From contig JACQUA010000106.1 of assembly GCA_016210565.1 (NCBI GenBank), forward strand, positions 1 to 64,000: a DNA stretch of 64,000 nucleotides, in the 5' to 3' direction. Below, piece by piece: positions 25,994-33,788 of the stretch (the stretch's first letter is position 1; every line of letters starts with the position of its first letter). A program made the translations under genes and the position numbers. The notes under the pieces are model-generated. The model had not been told where the DNA came from. It ran no database searches and was given only the letters and a program-made list of their open reading frames with translations. This DNA is from Chloroflexota bacterium. Its GTDB lineage: Bacteria; Chloroflexota; Dehalococcoidia; JACQUA01.

Positions 25994-28462
25994 CTAAACT
26001 CCCTCCAAAGCATGTTCGGTACGCCGGATTATCTCATCCTGAACCTCGGGGCTCAGGTTCACAAAGTACGCGCTATAACCGCCAACCCTGATCACCAGGT
26101 CTTTGTATTTCTCCGGGTGTCGCTTCGCCTCCTTCAGAATCGCTGCGTCGGTGATGTTGTACTGAATATAGCTTCCGCCTTTCTTGAGGAAACTTTCCGT
26201 GAGTCTGGCCACTTTGTCCCTCATTTCAAGGCTCTGAAGGAGAGGCGCGGGAAACTTCATGTTGAGAATAGACGCAAGAGACTCTTTGTAGTCAGCCTTC
26301 AATGCCGAATTGAGCAAAGCAGTAGGACCATTCCTGTCCATCCCTTGCGTGGCTGATAGCGACGCGTCCGTCAGAGGCTCGCCGGCCTTGCGACCATTGG
26401 GGAGCGCCGCCAGGCGTTTCCCTGCCATGAAATGCCAGCCTTGCCCATTGCGCGTAACTCTATAATGCTCGCCCCAGATATTCTTCTCCGACATGATGAC
26501 CGCGGCACTGAACTTGCCCACGTCACGGACCATCGCATCCACTTCATCCACATCGTTACCATATTTGGGAACTGCCAGGCAGAGTTGCCTTATAGCTTCT
26601 CCCCTGTCGCCCTCAAAATTGGTATCTAGCGCTTCCAAGAGTTCTCCCATGCTGACTTTCCTGTCCTCGTAAACCAACCTCTTTATGGCCATAAGGGAAT
26701 CCGCAGAGTCTATGAGGCCCCGGTCTTTCTTTAGCCAGCAATCGTAATGAGGGAGCCCACCGATGAAAAAGTCCTTCCCTTTCTCCAAGCAACTTGGTAA
26801 GAGAGCGGAGATCAGGGGCTGGCGGAACGTTTCTCCGAGAACCCGGTCCATCAAGCGATCATGCCATAACTGCCTTCGCGTTACATATTCATGCTGTCTT
26901 TTGAAAGCGTGATAGAACTCCTCGAAAGTGGTAAACTGGCGCGGGTCACCGGTGTGGATACCAATCTGCTTCCCCGTCTTAGAGGCTTTGCCGTCATGTA
27001 AAGCCAGGTCGAGACACAGCGCCACGTTAATCAACGTTGGCTTCATGACCTCGGCCCAGTCTCGTGGCGCTACCTCGGAGCAACCACCGGTCTGATAACG
27101 TCGTGCGTTCTCCAGGGGAACTCCCCGTGCCGTGTAGTATCGGATAATATGCTCGGAGTTCTGAAACTGAGGCACCCCGCCTCCGACGCGCAGATTCGTC
27201 TCCAGGGCCTTGCGCATCAGCCATTGAGGCGTCTTGCTATGCCAGCGGATGACCAGATGCGGCTCGGCATACTTCACCAACCCCATGACATGAAGAATAA
27301 GGTAGGTCAGTTCGTTGCTGGTGTCCTCCCCGTCCTGGTTCGGACCACCCAGGCCGATGTTGGAGACGTTCCCATGCTGCAAGTGCTCTCTGTTAATTAT
27401 ATCCACCACCCTCTCTTGACGGTTTAAATATAAGAGGAGGTCACTCACCAGATCGGCAGCCTTGTCCAGGCTAAGCCGGCCCTCGTCGAGGTCCCGCCTG
27501 AAAAACGGGTAGAGATATTGGTCAACCGAGCCCAGAGAGGTGGTCACCTCGTTGCCAGTCTGCTGTTTTGTCGCTACCCGAACGAGGATCAAGCTCTGGA
27601 CAGCCTCCCGGAAGGTCCGCGCCGGGTGTTCGGGCACCCGGTGGCACACTTCGGCGATCTCCTCCAGCTCAGCCCGCCACTCGAGGTCTTCCTCCACAGC
27701 AGCCATATCCCTGGCCAAGTTGGAATACCGTCTGGCCAGTGCAATTACTGCCTGCAAGGCGATGATGGCAGCCTGCCAGAAATACAGCTTCTCAACATCG
27801 TCCTCCTTATTGTCCGCCCATTGCTGCATGCGCCTTTCTGCCTCGGCAATAAAACTGCTCAGACCCTCGTTGACTATCCTTTCATGGTTCATGCAGTAGG
27901 CGCTCGATGGGAGGGCCTCGGCGGGATTACTACCCGCTTCTACAAGGTCATCAAACCAGCTACCTACAACGGCTCCTGCCACCTCTCTAGCCTTCTCCGC
28001 TGGCGTTTTACCCTTCCAGTAGTTGATCGCCTCGGTAATGCTTGCGTAATCCTCCTTGCTGATGACGCCCCTCTCCACAGGACCACCCAGAGTCACCTGC
28101 CCTGGGACTTCCTTCAGGAGCGGAATCAAGTAGGCGCCGTCATAGTTGCAATGCGGATTGGCCCCTCGAAAGTACTTGGTCTCACTGCCGACCAGCATCT
28201 GCCCACGGAATATCACCACGGGCATTCCCTCCAGGACCCTTTTCAAAAGCTTTGCACTACGTAGATCAAGGGGTTCACTTTCTGTTTCCTTCCATGCATC
28301 CACTGTCAACCGGGCGCGTTCCCCCGCAACCCTTGGGATGCAACTGAAGAATTCCTCCCTCAGGCGGGCAGCCCTTCGGCTCAGCGCGAGATCGTCTATC
28401 TTGCCCAATATATTGGTATCGACTTTCTCCCCGCACGAGTGTCTTTCAACCTTCGTAACCAT
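25994..28462 (-). CDS. Glycyl-radical enzyme GRE3
   Basis: 822 residues from the ATG at 28462 (ribosome site GGGAG); an in-frame GTG two codons earlier is possible. Glycyl loop RVGGYSAYF with Gly795; thiyl Cys461 in YQTGGCSEVAPRDW. Unlike GRE1 and GRE2 it keeps Glu463, matching the Glu of GCVE dehydratases and decarboxylases. It is the most divergent of the three and the first gene of the superoperon, so it probably defines the promoter. Chemistry such as C-O, C-N or C-C lysis or decarboxylation is compatible; the substrate cannot be read from sequence. Confidence 0.9.
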   Translation of the reverse strand: MVTKVERHSCGEKVDTNILGKIDDLALSRRAARLREEFFSCIPRVAGERARLTVDAWKETESEPLDLRSAKLLKRVLEGMPVVIFRGQMLVGSETKYFRGANPHCNYDGAYLIPLLKEVPGQVTLGGPVERGVISKEDYASITEAINYWKGKTPAEKAREVAGAVVGSWFDDLVEAGSNPAEALPSSAYCMNHERIVNEGLSSFIAEAERRMQQWADNKEDDVEKLYFWQAAIIALQAVIALARRYSNLARDMAAVEEDLEWRAELEEIAEVCHRVPEHPARTFREAVQSLILVRVATKQQTGNEVTTSLGSVDQYLYPFFRRDLDEGRLSLDKAADLVSDLLLYLNRQERVVDIINREHLQHGNVSNIGLGGPNQDGEDTSNELTYLILHVMGLVKYAEPHLVIRWHSKTPQWLMRKALETNLRVGGGVPQFQNSEHIIRYYTARGVPLENARRYQTGGCSEVAPRDWAEVMKPTLINVALCLDLALHDGKASKTGKQIGIHTGDPRQFTTFEEFYHAFKRQHEYVTRRQLWHDRLMDRVLGETFRQPLISALLPSCLEKGKDFFIGGLPHYDCWLKKDRGLIDSADSLMAIKRLVYEDRKVSMGELLEALDTNFEGDRGEAIRQLCLAVPKYGNDVDEVDAMVRDVGKFSAAVIMSEKNIWGEHYRVTRNGQGWHFMAGKRLAALPNGRKAGEPLTDASLSATQGMDRNGPTALLNSALKADYKESLASILNMKFPAPLLQSLEMRDKVARLTESFLKKGGSYIQYNITDAAILKEAKRHPEKYKDLVIRVGGYSAYFVNLSPEVQDEIIRRTEHALEGV

Positions 28463-28980
28463 ACTCACTCCCTGATCGCAATAGTATTCTATTATTTGTT
28501 CCGCAATGCGATGCCCTGCGAAAACCTCTTTAGTGGAACTGGCCAGATAAAAGATACGTCAGGAAGAAAGAAAATGTCTATGATGTTCGTCATACAGATC
28601 CCGGCACATCTTGGCCGGGAAAACTGATAAATGTTATGGGCGAACGGGGCAATCGGGACGATTGCCGAGCCCGTAGTGGCCTGATATAATTCAAGGGTCG
28701 CTGTGGAATCCGCTAGGGTAGGACATCGGACCATGGCAAGTGACGTGGGTCAGGGACGCTGGTTCTGGACCGGAGATTATGGCCAGTACAGAGCACCCTC
28801 ACTCCAGCAACCCTAGCAAATCCGACTAGCCCCATGGACAATTTGAATGCCTCCATTCGAAAAACCGGACTCGAAGAAAGTCCAACAGGGATGGCAGGGT
28901 GCTAAATATTATGGGAGTCCACGTAGGGCATCTACTATAAGATTACTTGTCCTTAGGGTGTCGAAGAAGGAAGGCATAAT
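28463..28980. promoter_or_regulatory. Divergent control region between GRE3 and the Crp/Fnr regulator
   Basis: 518 non-coding bases that must carry the superoperon promoter and the regulator promoter. I find no clear TTGAT-N4-ATCAA (FNR) or TGTGA-N6-TCACA (CRP) box. It contains the palindrome at 28648-28666 and a CCCGGC/GCCGGG hairpin around 28600-28620. Short open frames are unsupported. Confidence 0.45.
28648..28666. promoter_or_regulatory. Perfect palindrome, possible operator
   Basis: GGCAATCG-GGA-CGATTGCC, perfect 8-base arms. It lies midway between the divergent GRE3 and Crp/Fnr-type genes, where an operator is expected, but it is not the known consensus of either regulator class and could also be a transcript hairpin. 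Confidence 0.35.
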
Positions 28981-30042
28981 ATGTTCTTCAGAGTGAAGGG
29001 GAGCGGGAAATATCGATATCTGCAGCTCGTAGAAAACTGTCGGGAGAGATACCAGAGGGTGCAGCGCGTGCTCTGCACCCTCGGAAGATTGGACGAACTT
29101 GAAGCTAAGGGCGATATCGGAGTTCTTCTACATTCCCTCGGACGGTTTGCCCGACGGAAACAGGTAGGAGACCCGAAAGCATGTAATGCGAATGTGCCCC
29201 ACCCCGGCAACGCATTCCGGCAGGGCGGCCAATACGTTCATAAAGCTGCTTCGGAGATTTCGCCCGGGGGTTTTCCCGCAGCAAATGAGTCAATACAAGC
29301 CCCGGCGCCGAGAGGCTTGAAGATTTGCGAGTTTCCAGAGGGCGAAACAAGGGTCGAGATCCTTAGGAAATGCCCGATGTTCTCGGATTTCGACACCGAG
29401 CACCTTGTGGAGCTTTCTACGCTTACTTCGGGACTTCATCTGAAGCCCGGTCAAATCTTGTTCGTCGAAGGTGATCCTGCTGAATACTGCTACTTGGTGA
29501 CTTCGGGGATGCTGAAGACCTTGAAGCATTCCCGATCAGGAAAGGACTTTATCACTGCTATTTACAGCCCGGGAGAAATCCGAGGTGTTTTGGTTCTCCT
29601 TCTCGGCAAGCCGCATGGGGCTACCGCTCAAGCGTTAACTGACACAACCGTGTTGACGATACGGAAGGACGCCTTCTATTCATTTTTGCATCGACATCCT
29701 GAATTGATTCCCAAGGTTCTGAGCATAGTGATCGGATTTGGGAGGACGCTGTACCAGGCTGCCTCAGCACAGCTTTCAGAATTTACGGCAGGAAGGACTG
29801 GTGGCCGTCTTGCCCGTGTATTGTTTGCGCTTTGCTTGAAGTTTGGACCAACTATCCCTCTTACTCGAAGGGAAATCGCTGAAATGTCTGGAACAACTAC
29901 AGAGACAGCAACACGGTTTGTCAGCCGCTTGAGAAGCACAGGTGTAATCCAATCATTTCGAGGGAAGGTAGTCATCCTAGACCGGGAAAAACTTCGCCTT
30001 TTGGCCCAACCCGAATTGCCCGAAGGAGAGGTTCCTCGTTGA
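28981..30042 (+). CDS. Crp/Fnr-family regulator with an IS1634-transposase-like N-terminus
   Basis: 353 residues. From about residue 117 it is a standard Crp/Fnr protein: VEILRKCPMFSDF entry, a cyclic-nucleotide-binding-type barrel (LKPGQILFVEGDPAEYCYLV, PGEIRGVL), a dimer helix and a winged helix with LTRREIAEMSGTTTETATR. No Cys set for an Fnr-type FeS cluster is evident in the first part of that domain. Residues 1-60 (FFRVKGSGKYRYLQLVENC, then QRVLCTLGRLDEL) instead look like the N-terminus of IS1634-family transposases. The ATG has a good AAGGAAGG site, so either a fusion is made or translation begins inside, for instance at TTG near 29319. Divergent from the GRE superoperon and its probable regulator. 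Confidence 0.8.
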   Translation: MFFRVKGSGKYRYLQLVENCRERYQRVQRVLCTLGRLDELEAKGDIGVLLHSLGRFARRKQVGDPKACNANVPHPGNAFRQGGQYVHKAASEISPGGFPAANESIQAPAPRGLKICEFPEGETRVEILRKCPMFSDFDTEHLVELSTLTSGLHLKPGQILFVEGDPAEYCYLVTSGMLKTLKHSRSGKDFITAIYSPGEIRGVLVLLLGKPHGATAQALTDTTVLTIRKDAFYSFLHRHPELIPKVLSIVIGFGRTLYQAASAQLSEFTAGRTGGRLARVLFALCLKFGPTIPLTRREIAEMSGTTTETATRFVSRLRSTGVIQSFRGKVVILDREKLRLLAQPELPEGEVPR

Positions 30043-30194
30043 GCCATAATGCGTGGTTACGTCGGGCGGAGAAACAGACAGTCTGCGCACGGAATATATT
30101 CCTCCCAATACCATCAGCTTCATGACCCAATCCGATTGTGACAGAGCACAGTAATGTATAATGTACACATATTCCCTTTGCCCAGCGAGCCCTC

Positions 30195-31838
30195 ATGGTT
30201 AAACCAACCCGCTATACCGAAGACGAAATCCAGGAATACTACCGTTCCGGCCAGTGGTTGCCTCTGACCCTGGCCGACGTGTGGGACAAGAACGCCCGGG
30301 AACACCCGGACAGGGAAGCCCTGACCGACGGCCTGCGACGTGAGACCTGGGCTTCGGCGAAACTGGCGATAGATAAGCTCGCGCTGGGCCTCCTGTCCCT
30401 CGGCTTCAAGAAAGACGAAATCCTGGTAATCCAGCTCCCGAACTGCGTCGAGCTGGTGCTGCTCCGCATCGCCTGCGAAAAGGCGGGCGTCCTCTGCCTG
30501 CCCGTGGTGAGGAGCTTGCGACAGCGCGAAATCGAACGGATACTGGCCGATGTCAAAGCCAGGGGAATCGTCATTCCGTGGAAGTACCGCGACCTGGATT
30601 ACCACGCCATGGTGTCTGAGATCCGGCCCCGGCTGCCGGCCTTGAAGCACGTGATGGTGGCCGGCGATGACCGTCCCCCCGGGGCCATGCTCCTGAAGGA
30701 CCTGCTGGCCGGACCCGCTCTGACCGCGCAGCAGGTGCAACGCCTGGGAGCCTCCGGCTATGCCCCGCACGAGGTCTCCATGATCAACCACACCTCGGGG
30801 ACGACCGGCTTCCCCAAATTCGTGGAATACTCCATGGCGGCGCGGCTGGCCCTCGGACGGGGGTTTGTCGAAAACTTCAGACTCACGGAGAAGGACGTGG
30901 TGTGCGCCCTGGGATCGGTCCCGGCCGGCGTCAACAATGTGGCCTATTTCGCCGCGCCGCAGGCCGCCTCGAAGACGGTCTGGTTGGAACACTTCGAGGC
31001 CGGGGACGCTTTATCCCTGATCGAAAAAGAGAGGGCAACGGTGGTGTGCGGGGTCCCGGCCATGTACGCCCTAATGGTGAAATATCCCCGCTGCCGGGAC
31101 CACGACCTGAGCTCCGTCCGCGTCTGGTGGTGCGGCAGCGCCTTCCTGCCCTATCCGCTGGCGGTGGAGGTGGAAGAGAAGCTGGGGGCGAAGATCGTCA
31201 ACGGCCTGGGCGCGGTCGACTTCGGGGGCACCACCGTGGGCGGTCCCGAGGACTCCCGCGAGACGCGCATCCTCACGGTGGGCAAACCGCGGTCGGGAAC
31301 GCTCATCAAGATAGTCGGCGAGGACGGCGGCGAGGTGGAACAGGGCGCGGTGGGCGAGATATGGGGCAGCGGCCCGGCCAGCTCCAGCGGCTATTACCTG
31401 AACCCCGAAGCCACCTGGCAGACCTGGACCCGGGACGGCTGGTTCAGGACGGGCGACCTGGGCCGGTTTGACGACGACGGCAATGTCCTGATTGTCGGAC
31501 GGAAGAAAGAGGTTATCATCCGGGGCGGCCAGAACATCTACCCGGCGGAAATCGAGGGCCTGCTGGCGGCCCATCCCAAAATCGCCGCCGTGGCCCTGGT
31601 AGGCATGCCGGACGCGATCATGGGAGAAAAAGCCTGCGCCTATGTGGTGCCCAGGGGCGGACAACAACTTGGCCTCGAGGACGTAGTCCAATTTCTGAAG
31701 GGGCAGGATATCGCTCCCTACAAAATACCGGAACGCCTGGAGCTGGTCGCCGAGCTGCCTATGGTGGCGGGGTTGCAGAAGGTCAACAAGAAGGTGCTGC
31801 AGGAAGACATAGCGATGAAGCTGGGGAACGCGGCCTAA
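30195..31838 (+). CDS. AMP-dependent acyl-CoA synthetase / acid ligase
   Basis: 547 residues of the ANL superfamily. NHTSGTTGFPKFVEYS (about residue 198) is the P-loop; GWFRTGDLGRFDDDGN and GRKKEVIIRGGQNIYPAEIE are the A7-A8 core motifs, and Lys in GLQKVNKKVL near the C-terminus is the adenylation lysine. It activates a carboxylic acid to acyl-AMP and acyl-CoA in the cytoplasm. Similarity of layout to 2,3-dihydroxybenzoate/cyclohexanecarboxylate ligases hints at an aromatic or alicyclic acid, but this is inference. It lies downstream of the Crp/Fnr gene (152-base gap). Confidence 0.88.
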   Translation: MVKPTRYTEDEIQEYYRSGQWLPLTLADVWDKNAREHPDREALTDGLRRETWASAKLAIDKLALGLLSLGFKKDEILVIQLPNCVELVLLRIACEKAGVLCLPVVRSLRQREIERILADVKARGIVIPWKYRDLDYHAMVSEIRPRLPALKHVMVAGDDRPPGAMLLKDLLAGPALTAQQVQRLGASGYAPHEVSMINHTSGTTGFPKFVEYSMAARLALGRGFVENFRLTEKDVVCALGSVPAGVNNVAYFAAPQAASKTVWLEHFEAGDALSLIEKERATVVCGVPAMYALMVKYPRCRDHDLSSVRVWWCGSAFLPYPLAVEVEEKLGAKIVNGLGAVDFGGTTVGGPEDSRETRILTVGKPRSGTLIKIVGEDGGEVEQGAVGEIWGSGPASSSGYYLNPEATWQTWTRDGWFRTGDLGRFDDDGNVLIVGRKKEVIIRGGQNIYPAEIEGLLAAHPKIAAVALVGMPDAIMGEKACAYVVPRGGQQLGLEDVVQFLKGQDIAPYKIPERLELVAELPMVAGLQKVNKKVLQEDIAMKLGNAA

Positions 31839-31900
31839 TGCAGGGCCCGGCCGCGGGGTGGGGAATCTTGTGATCTTGAATCTGCAATCTTGAATCCCTT

Positions 31901-31947
31901 ATGGTGGGTTCGTCCCGATTACCATCGGGACTTAACCCACCCTACAC
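31901..31947. repeat. GGTGGGTT...AACCCACC repeat with CCCGAT hairpin
   Basis: ATGGTGGGTTC, then the perfect hairpin GTCCCGAT-TACC-ATCGGGAC (31912-31931), then TTAACCCACCCTAC. It combines two repeat modules found elsewhere in the window and could also end transcription of the convergent ligase and kinase genes. Confidence 0.55.
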
Positions 31948-31950
31948 CGT

Positions 31951-33042
31951 CTAACCGTTCTGCAAGGGCAACGTGAAGCTGAAAGTGGAGCCCTTACCCG
32001 GCTCGGATTCTACCCATATCTTGCCGCCGTGGGCTTCCACCAGTCGTTTGCAGACGAGTAAGCCGAGGCCCAGCCCGGGCCTGGTCGTCGACGTCTCCGC
32101 CAGGCGCTCGAAGGACTGGAATAGCCTGGCCTGGTCATCCGGAGAGATTCCCTTGCCCTGGTCGCTCACGCTTATCACCAGGTGGTCGCTTCCCTTCCTG
32201 GCGGAAATGCGCACCTCGGTCCCCGCGTCGGAGTATTTGCCTGCATTGATCAAGAGATTATTGAGTATCAGTTCCACCCGGACCCGGTCGGCGGAAACAG
32301 GAGGCAGATCATGAGGGATGTCCAGATTCAACCGGTGGCTGCTCAGGTGGGAGCTTTCCTTTTCCACGACACCCCTCACGATTGCGGCCATTTCAAACGT
32401 CCCTTTTTGCAGGGACAGCCGGTCTGACTGATAGCGGGAAAGTTCAAGAAGATTACCCACGATATGATTGAGGGATTCGGCGCCATCCATGGCGTCATGA
32501 AGCAGACTCCGGGCGTCTTCCGGCGGTACCCCCTCGGTCATCGCGGTTCCCAGGGCGCCCATGAGGACGGTCAGAGGCGTGCGTATTTCATGGGACACCA
32601 TGCCGATGAATTCATCTTTCATCCGTTCCGTCTTCTTGCGCTCCGTGATATCGAATGTAATGGACACAGCATAATCCCGGCCGCCGATGGTAATCCGCTC
32701 GTTAGAAGAAATCACCGTAACAAGCCTGCCGGTCTTTGTCCGCACCGTGCGCTCGGGTGTTTGGTCCTTGCCTTGCTCGAGCAGCGACCGAGTTGATTGC
32801 GCTCGTTCCTCCGGCTTAACAAACATGTTTAGTTCAGCCGAGGTGTGGCCGAGAAGCTCTTCACGGGAATATTCCATCAGGCGACAAAAACTATCATTCA
32901 CCTCCGTCCAGCGGCCTTCGGGCAGGCGGGCGATAGTCATGGCGACAGGGCTGGAGTAAAAAGCCTTGAAGAAGCGCTCCCTCGCTTTTAGCCTGCCGGA
33001 CTTCGTTGCCTCAAACAGCGCCGCCCGGGGCAGTCGGGTCAC
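31951..33042 (-). CDS. Orphan PAS-domain histidine kinase
   Basis: 363 residues without membrane spans or signal peptide, so cytoplasmic. Residues about 25-130 form a PAS domain ([20 protein letters not shown] onwards). The dimerisation/phosphoacceptor box is [18 protein letters not shown] (His about 153). The ATPase domain has the N box [14 protein letters not shown]1 VSDQGKGIS and G2 [18 protein letters not shown]. No response regulator is next to it; it faces the acyl-CoA ligase and is backed by the TAATACAAA element. The signal sensed through PAS is unknown. Confidence 0.9.
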   Translation of the reverse strand: MTRLPRAALFEATKSGRLKARERFFKAFYSSPVAMTIARLPEGRWTEVNDSFCRLMEYSREELLGHTSAELNMFVKPEERAQSTRSLLEQGKDQTPERTVRTKTGRLVTVISSNERITIGGRDYAVSITFDITERKKTERMKDEFIGMVSHEIRTPLTVLMGALGTAMTEGVPPEDARSLLHDAMDGAESLNHIVGNLLELSRYQSDRLSLQKGTFEMAAIVRGVVEKESSHLSSHRLNLDIPHDLPPVSADRVRVELILNNLLINAGKYSDAGTEVRISARKGSDHLVISVSDQGKGISPDDQARLFQSFERLAETSTTRPGLGLGLLVCKRLVEAHGGKIWVESEPGKGSTFSFTLPLQNG

Positions 33043-33172
33043 TTCCTCGATGTGCGTGTACAGACATTTCGCCGTCTTCCGTGCCTTTGATTTCGGCGTC
33101 CGAGTCAGCCATCCTGCTGACCTGCTTCCAGATATTACCTTGCGGGCATTATATACCAGCCCCTCTTGTTTT

Positions 33173-33320
33173 GCTAATACAAAGGCAGGAACTGTTGCAG
33201 CATCATGTGCTGTGCTGCGAGGCCGTGGCGGTTTGATTTATCAAACCCGACTGAACGCTTGATGAATCAAGTCGCCAGGCTTTGGACAGGCTGCATGATT
33301 TACCCCGTTTGTATTAATAC
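33173..33320. repeat. TAATACAAA palindromic element, copy 2
   Basis: 148 bases with inverted ends: GCTAATACAAAGGCAGGAAC on the left and, inverted, TATTAATACAAACGGGGTAA on the right; a second inner inverted pair surrounds TTTGATTTATCAAAC. No coding capacity. It lies between the kinase gene and the defence island; the rest of 33043-33663 shows no gene. Confidence 0.6.
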
Positions 33321-33663
33321 AGAGGCAGACGATGGCTTTGGCCTCCCGCTTGAGCAGCTTCTCCCCGGTCTGCGGCTCACGGCTTCGCGGTTTCCCCCTG
33401 GCAAAGGCGGGGAAGAGTGACGCCGCCGGATAGCCGATGTATAATACCGGGTGATTCAAACCTCGAATAGACACGAATTTGCACTGAGTACTGCCCTTTC
33501 ATTCCCCCGTGCCGGCCATTGCGTCCGGCCGCTACTCGCTGCCTATTTCGCGTTCATTCGTTTCAATTCGTGGTTCCACTTATGGGCCGCTTCCGGGCTG
33601 GAAGGGCATCAGGCATGGGCAAAAGCAGGCCTTTGAGGGAGAGGACCAGACAGGGGTTTTCCC

Positions 33664-33714
33664 ATGTACGACTTCAGAGAAAAGGTGGCGCTGGTCACCG
33701 GAGCGTGGAACTGA
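33664..33714 (+). pseudogene. Truncated short-chain dehydrogenase (first 14 codons)
   Basis: ATG at 33664, with AGGGG upstream, reads MYDFREKVALVTGAWN then stop. KVALVTGA is the invariant first strand of NAD(P)-binding short-chain dehydrogenases; the following Gly-rich turn and the remaining ~230 residues are missing. The open frame breaks exactly where the coiled-coil tail of another gene begins, so this is a deletion or insertion junction. No remainder was found in the window. Confidence 0.65.
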
Positions 33715-33788
33715 ACCTTGAAATCAAAAGGCTGGAGGCCGAACTGAGCGCAGTAAAGGCAAAGCTAAGGACAGGAGATGATCAGTGA
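33705..33788 (+). pseudogene. C-terminal remnant of a probable DUF4391 protein
   Basis: In a frame ending at the TGA 33786-33788 the sequence reads VELNLEIKRLEAELSAVKAK then LRTGDDQ. This heptad-rich tail resembles, from memory, the end of DUF4391 proteins, which commonly sit just upstream of methylase genes in type III/helicase restriction clusters. Everything upstream is replaced by the dehydrogenase start at 33664. The stop overlaps the GTG start of the next gene, as in an intact operon. Confidence 0.45.
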
